A stretch of DNA of 64,000 nt from Cladocopium goreaui (Eukaryota > Sar > Dinophyceae > Suessiales > Symbiodiniaceae), in contig CAMXCT020001502.1 in the NCBI GenBank assembly GCA_947184155.2, positions 570,942 through 634,941 on the forward strand, given 5' to 3'. The notes below the pieces were generated by a model, which worked only from the letters and a program-made list of their open reading frames with translations, did not search any database and was not told the DNA's origin. The position numbers and the translations under genes are program-made. How positions within the stretch are numbered: the stretch's first letter is position 1; the number at the start of each line of letters is the position of its first letter. Positions 1 to 9,888 of the stretch are shown here, piece by piece.

Positions 1-460
1 GAAGCTATCCACTTGTGCTGGAAGCAGAGTCTGATCAACTCTGTGTACCTGCAAAATTTGGTTTCAACTGTTGATCAAGCTGTTACACTGCGTTGTTTCG
101 AATCTACACGGTTGCCACAATCTGTATTGCATGCATCAGAACCTTCCTCAGATTTTCGCCGAAACCATATCGCCGACAGTATTATGATTTTTTGACATAT
201 TTTCGCCGAGATCATGTCGCCGACGAACTTTGGGTTATTTTGGGAAACAATCGCCGAAACATTATTGTGGATTCTCAACATGCTGGTTAAAACTCTATGG
301 ATTCTGGTTTTGACTTCGTTTGACAACATTGGATGCCCTACATCGTTTTCGAGAAGTACCTCATGTGGCTCCTTTACTAATCTAACGATCTAGGCTGGTT
401 TGCATGTTTCAGGATTCAGTTCCTGCCGGATCATATAATGATCCATTCTTGTCTAGTGTG
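1..460 (+). repeat. Left terminal repeat, type A (partial)
   Basis: Identical, as read, to 12,549-13,008. It begins inside the pseudoknot linker (GAAG of AACGAAG) and contains the 3' arm of stem 2, the hairpin CAGAGT/ACTCTG, a possible intron from GTACCTGC (45) to TTTCAG (ends 412), and a terminal segment with the perfect hairpin GGATCAT-ATA-ATGATCC (428-444). It ends CTAGTGTG, and the element interior starts with ATTTCC. Confidence 0.85.
156..257 (+). promoter_or_regulatory. Phased TCGCCGA cluster in the terminal-repeat intron, type A
   Basis: TCGCCGA occurs five times, starting at 156, 170, 203, 217 and 251. Spacing alternates 14, 33, 14, 34 bases. The same cluster is in the right copy at +12,548 and a similarly spaced one is in type B. 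It may bind a protein or promote transcription; the function is not known. Confidence 0.4.
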
Positions 461-975
461 ATTTCCATGGTGGCTCCGACATGGTGCCATGGAGCCACTT
501 GAGGCAACCCTTTTCAGGGTGAGTGTTGACAGTCTTGAACTCTGAATTCACACATTTTAATTTGGTAATTCGTTTACGTAATGTGCAACAGCTGGCCTTT
601 CCGTTTTGCACCTTTTGTGATGTCCCGCGCTTCCGGCTGTCCTTTATGAACCCAGTGAATGCATCTCTATTGAGTGAAGCCACTTCGAACTACCAGAAAC
701 CTTTTTTCTCTGCAGCTTGCGCATTTGAAGTTCAACATGACATTCACGACAAAAGGCAACAGGCATGTCCTTTTCCTGCAGGTGTGGTCTCTTTGGTTTT
801 TGGTGAGGTGAAACATTTTGTGCATCTAATTCGTTGGAATTTGGAAGCTGTTTTATGCCTTCGTGGCACGACTTGACCACGGTCCCGGTGCAGGGAATAA
901 TTGCACGACATCTTAGGCAGTTAGGGACTGAATCCTGTATGTGATTGTTCACTTTTGTTTTCATCTACTGAAGCG
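461..975 (+). other. 5' leader of element A, non-coding and structured
   Basis: About 515 bp between the left terminal repeat and ORF1, with no conserved ORF. It begins with a hairpin GTGGCTCC/GGAGCCAC (470-498) and then ACCCT/AGGGT (507-520). Leaders of B (13,568-14,105) and C (26,429-26,909) align with it; B keeps stem 1 of the first hairpin and C has it partly eroded. It ends in a pyrimidine-rich tract two bases after which ORF1 starts. Confidence 0.6.
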
Positions 976-3597
976 ATGCATCCGTGGAACCCTCCGCCAA
1001 CGTCCTGGCCTGTTCCACCGCAGCCTACGAACGCACCTCCGACGTGGCCGCAATCATCACAGAACGTACATCTATTTGGACATCCTTCAGCCTTGCATCC
1101 TACATGGTCTTCTTCAGCTTCGATCATGCCGTCTACATCATCCCCAACATCGTTGCCGTTTACCTCATTGTCTCCGGCTCCTCATGCAGTACCAGGCCCA
1201 CAGCTCGTACCCACCATGCCTGCACCTTTGACCTCCGAACCCACAATGGCGCACACCGCTCCTTCGACTTTCCCATCTCCTTCGGCACCCACCGCTCCAC
1301 CTGCCTGGCCTTCTCCACCGACTTCATCTCCTACGTCGACTCCACCACCTACATCGACTATGCCACCGACACCTTTGCCAAGTTCCCCTTACCCACCCCA
1401 TCACATTCAACCTCCATTACAAACGAACGCATTGATGGTTTCTCCTGATGAACATCCTCCACGGCCTCCTGCAGTTAAGGCAGCTCCCAGACCTCGCTCT
1501 GACAAAAGAATGGATCGACCGCGCAGGCCAGCTTCAAAAGCCCCTTCTTCGACTACACCACCAGCACCCACGGCAGCACCGACGTCATCCGTGCCACCCG
1601 AACTGGTTGCATTGGGTTCCACTACACAACAACTTGCGGAATCGGTTCGACTTATTCAAGCTCAGCAACAGGTGATCATGGATACTCAACGGGCCCAAGA
1701 ACAACGTCAGCTACTTCTCCAACAAGATGGACCTCCACCGAACCCTATTCCACACATACCACCACCTACGCCCGTGCCACCACTGACAGCCACACCTCCA
1801 CCCGCACCGAAAGCCAGACCTACCGAACCTGACGTTCCGGACCTTCGCATTGTTCAAGCCCCGGCCATTGCTCCTCCTCATCCACTACCAGTTCCATCAT
1901 CCCCAACACGTCGACCAAGATCTAGGACTCCACGACCACGTTCCCTTCGACCTTCGGTACATTCTCATCGCCATCGCTATTCTCCTCCACGAGCAGAGCG
2001 ACCTCGTTCTCCTCTCCCTCGTCATCGATCATCCACAAAACCGGACAAGGGCCGCAGAACCCCATCTCCATACAGACGACGCTCCCCACCACGACGCCGC
2101 TCTCCCGTGGTCCCTCGACGTCATCGATCTCGGCCACGTCCACGTTCCGCGACACCACGTCACAGATCCAGAGGCCGTGAAGTCATACTCCGACCAGCTG
2201 CAAACCCATCGAATCCGAACTACATCCCCACTCCCGATGCTGATGACACCTGGGGTACATGGAACGACAGTCACTACACCGACAACGACCATCACCACAA
2301 TCCTCGACCCAATTCTCCTGCCGGTCCACCACCAACGGAACCACCAACCAACCCACCAACCCACACTTCAGCACCACTCGGCGCGGTGTCCTTCCGAGTT
2401 CCGGACGGCGACAGTGAAAATTCTGAATTTACAGATACAATTTCGCTCACCAAGTTTGACACGAATGACATCGACCTCGATGAAATGGTGGCGGCGGCCA
2501 ATGACCCCCATAGGGTCCGTTGCCTGACTGAACTTGACCCCGATCATGTTGTTCCTCTACGCCGATCATTGACCCCGGCTATCTCGCAGCTCTTCAACCA
2601 GTTTGTGGACGCGATGTTCGAAAGGTTGGCTCAACCATACCGCACCGTCAACAACCATCGTATTTACATCAAAGCAAGTCAAGCCACCGTCAGGAATATT
2701 GCCAGGGCCTTTGCACAATCCGACTTACTGGACATCGAACTCGCAAGGCAAACACAGGCCTTCTACATCGAGCCAGAAAACTTGCTGACCATCACGGTTC
2801 CCACAGGATTGAAGAAGAAACCAATCTACCGTGGCGAACACATGGGCACCTACCTGATCTACCACAAAACGAGTTGGGAATCAGTTGCCAAAATTCTTGC
2901 GGAGGACTGCATTCGCCCGGCAACTTGGACCAAAAACGAAGCCGGCATGCCGACTCAATACCCATGTTACGGGTTCTTCGGAATGTCCTCAGAGATCGCA
3001 GACATCGACCACCTACCCGGCTATGCTGTCAAGATCTGTACCTCTCAGCTCTACAAAATAGGCAAAGGACAAAACCCATCAGGCCTAATGGCCATATGCC
3101 GCTCACCCAAATGCATCCGTGCCCTAGCTGGAGGAAATGACCAAATCCAACGCTTGTGCAACCTTGCGGGCATCGCCAAGGGCAAAGACAATGCAACGGC
3201 TATGAACTCAAGCGCCGCATCTATATGCTACGTTGCCTCCACTCACACGGTTTTCCCGGGCTTGATCACACACCAGACTGCAGAGACCAATGCACCTTCG
3301 GAACCTCCTGATGATTCTACACGTCCAGTACGACCTGACCCTTCTGCTGACGCCCCTGAACCTTCGGAGCCGGCCCCGGACGACTCTCGCGACACACCGA
3401 GCCACCGCGAAACCGCTGCCTCTGGCTCTCGGGACTATGCTCGCCGATCTTGGCACGACAATGCTTCTTGGGACAATTCCACCTACAGCCACCGAGATCG
3501 CCGATCCTCATACCAGGAAGACCACTCTCGTGACCAGCACCATGAAGGCCGACCTCGTTCTCGACATTCGACCCACTACTCTCGATCTCGTTGGTGA
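976..3597 (+). CDS. ORF1 of element A: proline-rich, RS-rich protein with ordered C-terminal domain
   Basis: 873 residues. The ATG at 976 is chosen because the ORF1 of element B starts at the aligned ATG. Residues 1-300 are proline/threonine-rich, with a glutamine-rich helix around 218-240. Residues 311-405 form an arginine/serine region like those of SR splicing factors, probably nuclear and RNA-linked. Residues ~476-765 are ordered and best conserved between the elements. They include YRGEHMGTYLIYHKTSW at about 618, followed by several conserved cysteines. The Y-H-x-T start, an 'AKIL' helix and a later GFFG turn recall ADP-ribosyltransferase-fold domains, but I cannot confirm it. A second RS tail ends the protein. 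Its place before ORF2/RT and its basic RS blocks suggest an RNA-binding role in the particle or nucleus (inference). Confidence 0.85.
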   Translation: MHPWNPPPTSWPVPPQPTNAPPTWPQSSQNVHLFGHPSALHPTWSSSASIMPSTSSPTSLPFTSLSPAPHAVPGPQLVPTMPAPLTSEPTMAHTAPSTFPSPSAPTAPPAWPSPPTSSPTSTPPPTSTMPPTPLPSSPYPPHHIQPPLQTNALMVSPDEHPPRPPAVKAAPRPRSDKRMDRPRRPASKAPSSTTPPAPTAAPTSSVPPELVALGSTTQQLAESVRLIQAQQQVIMDTQRAQEQRQLLLQQDGPPPNPIPHIPPPTPVPPLTATPPPAPKARPTEPDVPDLRIVQAPAIAPPHPLPVPSSPTRRPRSRTPRPRSLRPSVHSHRHRYSPPRAERPRSPLPRHRSSTKPDKGRRTPSPYRRRSPPRRRSPVVPRRHRSRPRPRSATPRHRSRGREVILRPAANPSNPNYIPTPDADDTWGTWNDSHYTDNDHHHNPRPNSPAGPPPTEPPTNPPTHTSAPLGAVSFRVPDGDSENSEFTDTISLTKFDTNDIDLDEMVAAANDPHRVRCLTELDPDHVVPLRRSLTPAISQLFNQFVDAMFERLAQPYRTVNNHRIYIKASQATVRNIARAFAQSDLLDIELARQTQAFYIEPENLLTITVPTGLKKKPIYRGEHMGTYLIYHKTSWESVAKILAEDCIRPATWTKNEAGMPTQYPCYGFFGMSSEIADIDHLPGYAVKICTSQLYKIGKGQNPSGLMAICRSPKCIRALAGGNDQIQRLCNLAGIAKGKDNATAMNSSAASICYVASTHTVFPGLITHQTAETNAPSEPPDDSTRPVRPDPSADAPEPSEPAPDDSRDTPSHRETAASGSRDYARRSWHDNASWDNSTYSHRDRRSSYQEDHSRDQHHEGRPRSRHSTHYSRSRW

Positions 3598-3859
3598 ACT
3601 ATTTACCCTTGAGAAGCACCGGAACTAGTATCGACTATTCTATGTCAGCGATACAGTGAGCCTAGTGGCCCCGCCCGATCATTTTGGAGTAACAATGCTT
3701 CTCCCGACATTCGGTATTGCCGCCACTTCTTCCTCAAAAGGTTTGTGAATCGCTGCATGCTCATATTGTTGATCTTTTCGCCGATTCGTTTTCACTTCAC
3801 GTTTCACACACGGGGACCACGTATTATGTCTCACACTTTTTCAATTTCACATTACCTTT

Positions 3860-3883
3860 GTCTCACCTCGACATTTTCCGCAG
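3860..3883 (+). promoter_or_regulatory. Candidate trans-splice acceptor before ORF2 (A)
   Basis: A pyrimidine-rich stretch ends CCGCAG, 58 bases before the start. The same CCGCAG ends at 17,020 in B, 59 bases before its ORF2. Confidence 0.45.
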
Positions 3884-3941
3884 CTTTCCTTCGGCAGTTC
3901 GAGCGCATTTTGATCTATTATCTCGTGACCCTCGCTACATC

Positions 3942-5246
3942 ATGGCGTCCCAGGACCTGATCTCCCAATATAGCGCGGATGTGAATGGAATTCCTCCTTC
4001 CCAGCCGGATCGCTCGCGCACTCCACCTCGTCATCAACATGGATGGCACCAAGCAGTACCGGCGTTTCGTGGCCCGATGCACTATGCCATGACGACCCAT
4101 CGACCCTTTTGGAACCCTTCCGGAATACCGCCTCCGCCACCTACCTCTCCATCGTTCCCAACACGCCCACCATGGACTTCACCTACGGCACCTTTCCCGC
4201 CCACGCCGCCTCCGAGCTCACAGACACCTCCCAACCACGCCAACTTTGCACCTCAACGTCACCCTTTTACATCGAGATCACCGAGACCTATGTCATCCCC
4301 AGGAGCAAGTTCCTCTGTCAACGAAGGATATACATGCAGACCAATTGAAATCCCGCCAGTGGAGAACTGGAAACCGGATGTCGACTTCCACGACTCCAAC
4401 AAAATCAATGGTTTGGACTTCCCTTCCAGAATCCGACAGAGCAGATTTTCAAGCTACAAGGACATTGAAGGGATGGATCCTTTACAAGTCCCACTCTGGA
4501 AGTTCTTGTACCAGGGCTTACACAATACTTGGCTTCGTCGAGTTGCATACGGAAGAGAAACCTTCGTCCTTCCTTTTGACAACATAGGCACTACAGTATT
4601 TGTGGCCGAATTGGTATCCCAACTACGCACCCGCAATGTAGACTTGGACAAACTTGCTACATTTCGAGCTCGTTCAGCAGGCCAATGTCTCAACCAGAAG
4701 GAAGCCACCCAAAACATGGCCAAAGATGTTGCTCAACTTCTCCAATCTTGGCTCCCGACTCAACCTTCTGCTGACGTGGCCAGCCAACAACGCATTCTTG
4801 AACTGGAAGCAGAACTGGCCAAGGTCAAATCGGCCGCTACTACCTCACCGGCTACAGCACCTCCGGGCTCAACTCCGGCTACGACACCGATAGGACGTGC
4901 ACTTCAAGGACAACCTGCCGCTTCTACGACCTTCGAACCCTCCACTCTGCTTATCTCTCCGGGCTCCGTGAACACTTGGCTCGTCGACAACCAACCCACA
5001 TCATTGTCGGATACTCAATATACCAAGTGGTTGAAAGCCTTGAAGCTACCCCAGCCCAAACAGGACATCCTGGAGAAGAACTTGGAAAAGGTCAATGAAT
5101 GGTGGCAAAACCAACCCGATGATGCTTCGAAAACTATCCAACGCGCAAGCGTGGCTATGGGGATTGACCCCTGCAAGCACAAGGGGGCATCCACGGATGA
5201 AGTCGTCCTCAAGGTCATGACGGTGGCGTTATTGATGCAATCCTGA
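3942..5246 (+). CDS. ORF2 of element A: gag-position protein with coiled coil
   Basis: 434 residues. The ATG at 3,942 (MASQDL) is conserved in element B, whereas upstream in-frame sequence is not. Residues 1-110 are proline-rich. A globular block at about 125-260 is almost unchanged between A and B at the protein level although many third positions differ. A short heptad-like helix (QQRILELEAELAKVKSA) lies near 281-297, and a helical C-terminal block with KQDILEKNLEKVNEWW follows near 370-410. The position before the RT ORF and the coiled coil suggest a structural, gag-like protein, but I recognise no capsid or zinc-knuckle motif. Confidence 0.88.
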   Translation: MASQDLISQYSADVNGIPPSQPDRSRTPPRHQHGWHQAVPAFRGPMHYAMTTHRPFWNPSGIPPPPPTSPSFPTRPPWTSPTAPFPPTPPPSSQTPPNHANFAPQRHPFTSRSPRPMSSPGASSSVNEGYTCRPIEIPPVENWKPDVDFHDSNKINGLDFPSRIRQSRFSSYKDIEGMDPLQVPLWKFLYQGLHNTWLRRVAYGRETFVLPFDNIGTTVFVAELVSQLRTRNVDLDKLATFRARSAGQCLNQKEATQNMAKDVAQLLQSWLPTQPSADVASQQRILELEAELAKVKSAATTSPATAPPGSTPATTPIGRALQGQPAASTTFEPSTLLISPGSVNTWLVDNQPTSLSDTQYTKWLKALKLPQPKQDILEKNLEKVNEWWQNQPDDASKTIQRASVAMGIDPCKHKGASTDEVVLKVMTVALLMQS

Positions 5247-5291
5247 CTAGCAGCCTATTTGAAAGCACCTGGCTCAAAAGCAGCCAACATT

Positions 5292-8016
5292 ATGCGAACT
5301 TTGGCCGTGGCTCATTCCTGTATTCTTGTTCTTGCACTTTTGACTCCTTTCACGTTGTCCCCTTCTGTTGATGTCTTTTTTGTTTTTCGGATGCTCCAAA
5401 CAGTATTGATGGGCCAATATGTGTTATTACATCCACGGGCCAATCCGAAACTCCAAGCCTTGCTCAAAGGCACTCCGATGCAGAGTATTTTCTTTTGCAG
5501 ATCCTGGGATGACTTGTCTGTCGCCCTCCAATGTTTCAAGCATCCTCAGGCGGTGTATATCCGTTTCTGTCACATTGCGAATTTTCAACCTAAGTTTTAT
5601 GTTGGGTCCACGTCTTCCTTTGTTTTGGACCGCGAACACTCTCGCTATCGGAAATTTCTGCAAGTGCAACAACATAAATTCGTGCTGGCCGAAGTTGCCT
5701 TACGGTTTTGGTGCAGATTTGACAATTTCTGGATGTGGTCTGTTTTCCCGATCTACACCAATAAATCCAACTTTTGGGCCTTGGAACAGGCCTTAATTCA
5801 ATTGTGGCAACCTCGATTGAACACCCCGTTCATTTACCAGTTTTTCAATTGCCGAAAGGGACTCATTGCACGTACCAAATTTTCCGCCTCTCGACAATTT
5901 GGAACATTTTCCTTGTGGCGGAAACTTCGCTGGCGATCTACACCTCATCATGTTCGACACGCCCTTCATAGTCCTCTTTTCCATCGACGAGTACAACTTT
6001 GGGAGATTATCCAGGATTTGGGCAGTAACTCCGTTCGACGCTTCCACATGGAGAAGAAACTACGATCCAACGAAATTGGAGTTCAAGGCTGCTACTTTAT
6101 CCGACGTCTTGCCAACAATCTTGGAGAACCTCAAAGGTCGTACGCCGTCAATGCCGTTGACCGAGCTTTGACCTTCTGGAAAGCCAAACGAGTCAGAAAA
6201 CCGGTTCCTCTTCGTGCGCCTTGGCTACTATGCCCCAACTGGACTCGGGATCTTCGACGCCTACTCACCTCCCACGTTCATCAAACCCGACACTACAACA
6301 CCACATTGCAGACTCCTTCCACGGCGATTGTCTTCACAAAGTTCCCCTCGGTGATGGATAGCTTGTGCAATCACAAAGAAGCCGCTACCAAATGGGCTGA
6401 CGGCGAAACCCCAAAGTGTGCCTGTGATGCCTTGCGACCTCATGCTCTTCGTGGTCTCCCACCCGATCAACACCTGGTCCTCGACGGCGACAACCTACAT
6501 TTCGATGATGGCCCACACACATCCATTGCGACTGGTTCGCTTCAAAACAAAATCTTCCCACCTTCCAAAGAAATCCAGACATCGCTTCGCCTGGCTTTGC
6601 GGACATGGACTACCCGAAACTCACTCCCTTCCTTACAAAAGTCCCATATTGATGAGCTTTGGCATCGTTCTATTCAATCCCACTACCACACACTCAACAA
6701 CCACATCACTCACAAAGACATCGGCCGCTTCAAACGTCTTTTTCCAGAAGCCGTCTTCCACAACGAGGACAAGCGAGCTACATCCCTACGAATCTACTGC
6801 CCCGTACTCTACTTCCAGTGCCTCACCACCACCTTTGCCGACCCGTTGGTATTTCGTAAATTGGAGCAAAGCCCGAGTGACATCATCGAGCGGACCATCG
6901 CCGAGATCAATCGCCATTTTGGCAAAGCATACCCATGGGCACTTGGAGCTGGACGAGATCTGCCGAATGCCTATGTTCTACCCAAAAGGAAAAAACAGTT
7001 CAAGGCTGGACGACCTATTGTCAGCTTCTTCACGGCACCTTTCCGACCTATGTTGAACTGCACTGCCAAGCTGATTTACAACCTTCTACCTCAAGCGTTT
7101 CCCCACAACCTGGCCAGGGGTGATGTATTTGATCTCATCAAGCTCCTCAAGGACACTGACTTTGATTCGCTCCCCACTCCACGAATACACAACCAAGATC
7201 TTGCGGGCTTTTTCACAAGCATTGACACTGACCGCTTCATCGCGAGCTGGCGACTGACCTTGCAGTTCCTCTCGACCCTCATGAATACCGACCCCGATGA
7301 GATCATCTCCGTGAAGGCAACTCCGGGCAACAACACAGGGGACGTTGTAAAAGGCCGCACATGCCGTACACTCAATGTGACCAGGAAGATCTTCATTCGG
7401 GACATTGAACGCATCATCCTCATGTCTTTGAAGATGACTCAATTCTCCATTGGCACTACGGTTTTTGAACAAATCCGAGGATCCCCGATGGGCTCCCCAC
7501 TGAGTCCAGCTTTGTGCATGATGGTTGTCGCACTGTCTGAAGAAATCTGGTACAAAACCTACCGCACCACCCTTAGCAACATGGATCTTACAGCTCGCCT
7601 CCTTCGCTATGTGGACAACAGACTGTGCTTGTCGGACCCCAGCTGGGACTACGAAATTTGCTTCGCCAATTTCCTCCACCCGGAGTTCTACGGCCATCCT
7701 ATCATTTTGGAAACGGAACCGGACCAGGAGTTCTTGGGCTTTTGCATCGAGTTTGAGCCTTTTGCCCTTCGCTACAGCCCCACGCGACTTCAACCAGGTC
7801 ATGGCGCCATTCTCCGCATCACCTTTGGCCGTCCAACTTTCAGGCTTTGTTTCACGATTATTTCTGGTCGCCAAATGCGCGCACCCTACACATGAACGAA
7901 CACGAGGTTTTGCCGCATTGCATCGTTTGTACAGATCTGCAGGTTTCACCGAGTCCGATCTTTTCGCTGCCGCCAAGCCGATTCGTCAATATTTGCACGT
8001 TTCCTTATTGTGGTAA
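5292..8016 (+). pseudogene. ORF3 of element A: GIY-YIG nuclease plus reverse transcriptase, frameshifted near the C-terminus
   Basis: The start at 5,292 (MRTLAVAH) is shared with B. A GIY-YIG domain lies at residues ~88-180: VYIRF (Y89), FYVGST (Y103, G105), basic residues in DREHSRYRKF (from about 110), glutamate E165 and asparagine N177 in the LxxAL...P-x-LN region. The RT follows: GRPIVSF in the fingers, QDLAGFFTSID (636-645; motif A), GSPMGSPLSPALC (730; motif B), RYVDN (772-776; motif C, with N in place of the second D), and EFLGFCIEF (motif D). Near 7,786 two bases of a CG run are missing compared with B. The original frame ends at 7,895, while the conserved C-terminus continues in another frame to 8,016. 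The undamaged protein would have been about 908 residues. It probably nicked target DNA and copied the element RNA. Confidence 0.85.
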
Positions 8017-8115
8017 AATCCTGAACCGTCTTGCCGCTGGCGCTTACGTTTCATTGCTCACACCTTGCTGAAAGTCTCACCCCTTTGGACCTTATTTGAA
8101 TTTATTTGATCACGG

Positions 8116-8131
8116 AACAGTGCTTTTCTAG
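8116..8131 (+). promoter_or_regulatory. Candidate trans-splice acceptor before ORF4 (A)
   Basis: CTTTTCTAG|CTGGCTTACC, 58 bases before the start. In B, TTTTTCAG|CTGGCTCACC is at the same distance. Confidence 0.5.
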
Positions 8132-8189
8132 CTGGCTTACCCTCAAACTCGGCTTCATTTACTTGTTGGCCCATACTCGACGCATTGTC

Positions 8190-8822
8190 ATGGCTTCCTC
8201 GTCTCCTACGACGTCAATTCCGATCCAAGAACCAGTGTTTCTTCAATTTCTTCATGATGTTCACCATGCTTACCTTCTACTACATCGAGCAATGGCGCTA
8301 CTACCACCTACACTCATTCCCAACATTGAACCTACTCCTCTTCCCAGTACAGACGTATGGAATCAACCTGATGGGCTACGACCACACTATTCGGACCAGA
8401 CCAATGCCTTCATTGACAATGCCCCCATCCCATCGCCGGATCTGGAGGAGGAAGAGACACTTATGGATGAACTGGTGGAAACCCATCTCCCTGAGCCGCA
8501 CCAACATGTTGCTGCTCCGCCTCCTGATGTTTTACCTGCACCTTCGAAGCTTTCTACTAGAACACCATCACCGCCAAGTCGCAAACAGAAAGCCAAATCC
8601 GCTCCAAAGGCTCCTGCCAAGCGTCGTCGTCGACGTGACCAATCCCGATCCCGCTCCTCGAGCCCACTGTCACTCTGGACCTCTGAAGACAAACAGAAAC
8701 TACGCACTCTGAAGGCTGACGAGAAATCTCGATTTTCATGGAAGGTGATCTCGACCAAGATGGGCAAGTCTGAAGAAGATGTTCGCTCTATGTGGAATAA
8801 GATCAAAGACCAACTTGGCTGA
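8190..8822 (+). CDS. ORF4 of element A: Myb/SANT-like DNA-binding protein
   Basis: 210 residues; the ATG at 8,190 (MASSSPTTS) is conserved in B. The N-terminal third is hydrophobic/helical, the middle acidic and proline-rich, and a basic cluster KRRRRRDQSRSRSSSP (near 143-158) looks like a nuclear localisation/RS segment. The last ~50 residues match the Myb/SANT pattern, with three tryptophans at 163, 184 and 202, spaced about 20 and 18 residues as in Myb repeats, and the phrase WKVISTKMGKSEEDV. It may bind the element's own DNA or a target site, or steer transcription; this is inferred from the domain only. Confidence 0.85.
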   Translation: MASSSPTTSIPIQEPVFLQFLHDVHHAYLLLHRAMALLPPTLIPNIEPTPLPSTDVWNQPDGLRPHYSDQTNAFIDNAPIPSPDLEEEETLMDELVETHLPEPHQHVAAPPPDVLPAPSKLSTRTPSPPSRKQKAKSAPKAPAKRRRRRDQSRSRSSSPLSLWTSEDKQKLRTLKADEKSRFSWKVISTKMGKSEEDVRSMWNKIKDQLG

Positions 8823-8997
8823 CCAATGACATATGCGAACCAAAAGAAAAAGGTACGTTGCGGTACGGTATTCCTGTTTCACCAACCAGTTGGCCTTCCT
8901 TTTGGGAATTTTCTTCTTGTTAATCTTCAGAACCATGGGCGCTGTTGTCCCATTGAATTCTGACACGTCGTATCACACAACCCGCCAGCCATTTATT

Positions 8998-9669
8998 ATG
9001 TCTCTCCGCGTTCACCTGGACCGCTATTGCCAACAGCGAGCTATGTCCCACGAGAGGATCTCACCTACACGACGCTCACGCTCTCCAACCAGGACGTCAT
9101 CTTCCGCTATGGGCTCTACGTCATTTCAGCACCCACCCAACCGGTCTTCGCCTCCGACACCTCACCGACCGGTTATTTTCCAGTTGGACCTGAAGCCGAT
9201 GCAACAACTGGCCGTACGCAACCCTTATTACAACATCTTGAACCCCAAAGTCGCGGGCAACCTTCCTACGGCCACCTATGACAGCTTGTTCCAGACGTTC
9301 AAGGTGATCTACCCGGACTATGCTCGCAGTCATTTCGTTTCAGACCTCAAAACCGTCGTCACCGACACGTTGCTACAACGCTGGTCCATACACCTACCAG
9401 CGTCGGAGTTCTACATGATGATTGACACCGATCAAGGAGCTCAGATGCTTGACGACCTTCCTCATTCTCTTCTGGATGTTTTGAATTGGTTCTACCCGAG
9501 ATGGAAAACTCATCAACATCTCGATGCCTTCACGACCCGTGAGTGTTCACCATTGCTGCTGACACCCCATCCAGATGCACAAGACACCGGCTTTGCTGTA
9601 CATGTTCAAGTGATTCCACGTGGGCATCCATTCGTCACGGCCACCCGATACACTAAAGCCGCTGAGTGA
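8998..9669 (+). CDS. ORF5 of element A: unknown protein, paralogue of ORF7
   Basis: 223 residues; the ATG at 8,998 (MSLRVHLDRY) is conserved in B, and sequence before it is not. A short RS-like stretch (SPTRRSRSPTR) lies at about 21-32. The rest is a single ordered domain starting RPVIFQLDLKPMQQL and including LLQRWSIHL and LLDVLNWFYPRWK. ORF7 has the same layout (RPVLILVDFSPLQAL; LRSQWDIQI; LLEAYRPEWR), so the two are related by duplication. I recognise no known family. There are no membrane segments or signal peptide. Confidence 0.82.
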   Translation: MSLRVHLDRYCQQRAMSHERISPTRRSRSPTRTSSSAMGSTSFQHPPNRSSPPTPHRPVIFQLDLKPMQQLAVRNPYYNILNPKVAGNLPTATYDSLFQTFKVIYPDYARSHFVSDLKTVVTDTLLQRWSIHLPASEFYMMIDTDQGAQMLDDLPHSLLDVLNWFYPRWKTHQHLDAFTTRECSPLLLTPHPDAQDTGFAVHVQVIPRGHPFVTATRYTKAAE

Positions 9670-9833
9670 TTAGCTGTCTTGATGGATCTTGGCACGGCTC
9701 ATGTCTATGAGGAAAAAGACCAACATTCGTTATGATGTCCACCACCCCGGTTCTGATTTTCCCTTGTGTCATCCTTTTCTCGTTTTCCATTGGGTGATAT
9801 TCGTTATTTATTCCTTCATCATTGACCTTCCCC

Positions 9834-9856
9834 ACGACCTTTTGGCTTCAGTTCAG
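9834..9856 (+). promoter_or_regulatory. Candidate trans-splice acceptor before ORF6 (A)
   Basis: TTTTGGCTTCAGTTCAG ends 32 bases before the start. The same GGCTTCAGTTCAG stands 32 bases before ORF6 of B. Confidence 0.45.
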
Positions 9857-9888
9857 TATTTCTCGTTATCATACTCTTGTGATCGTAC

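Noticed and set aside
5268-5292. Genomic spliced-leader sequence before ORF3 (GGCTCAAAAGCAG)
   Set aside because: Only a short resemblance to the end of the dinoflagellate spliced leader; the CCGTAGCCATTTTGG part is absent, and it is found in both elements simply because they are homologous.
7086-7976. 296-codon minus-strand ORF across the RT gene
   Set aside because: Antisense shadow of ORF3; in element B it is broken into shorter pieces, while the RT motifs are kept on the plus strand.
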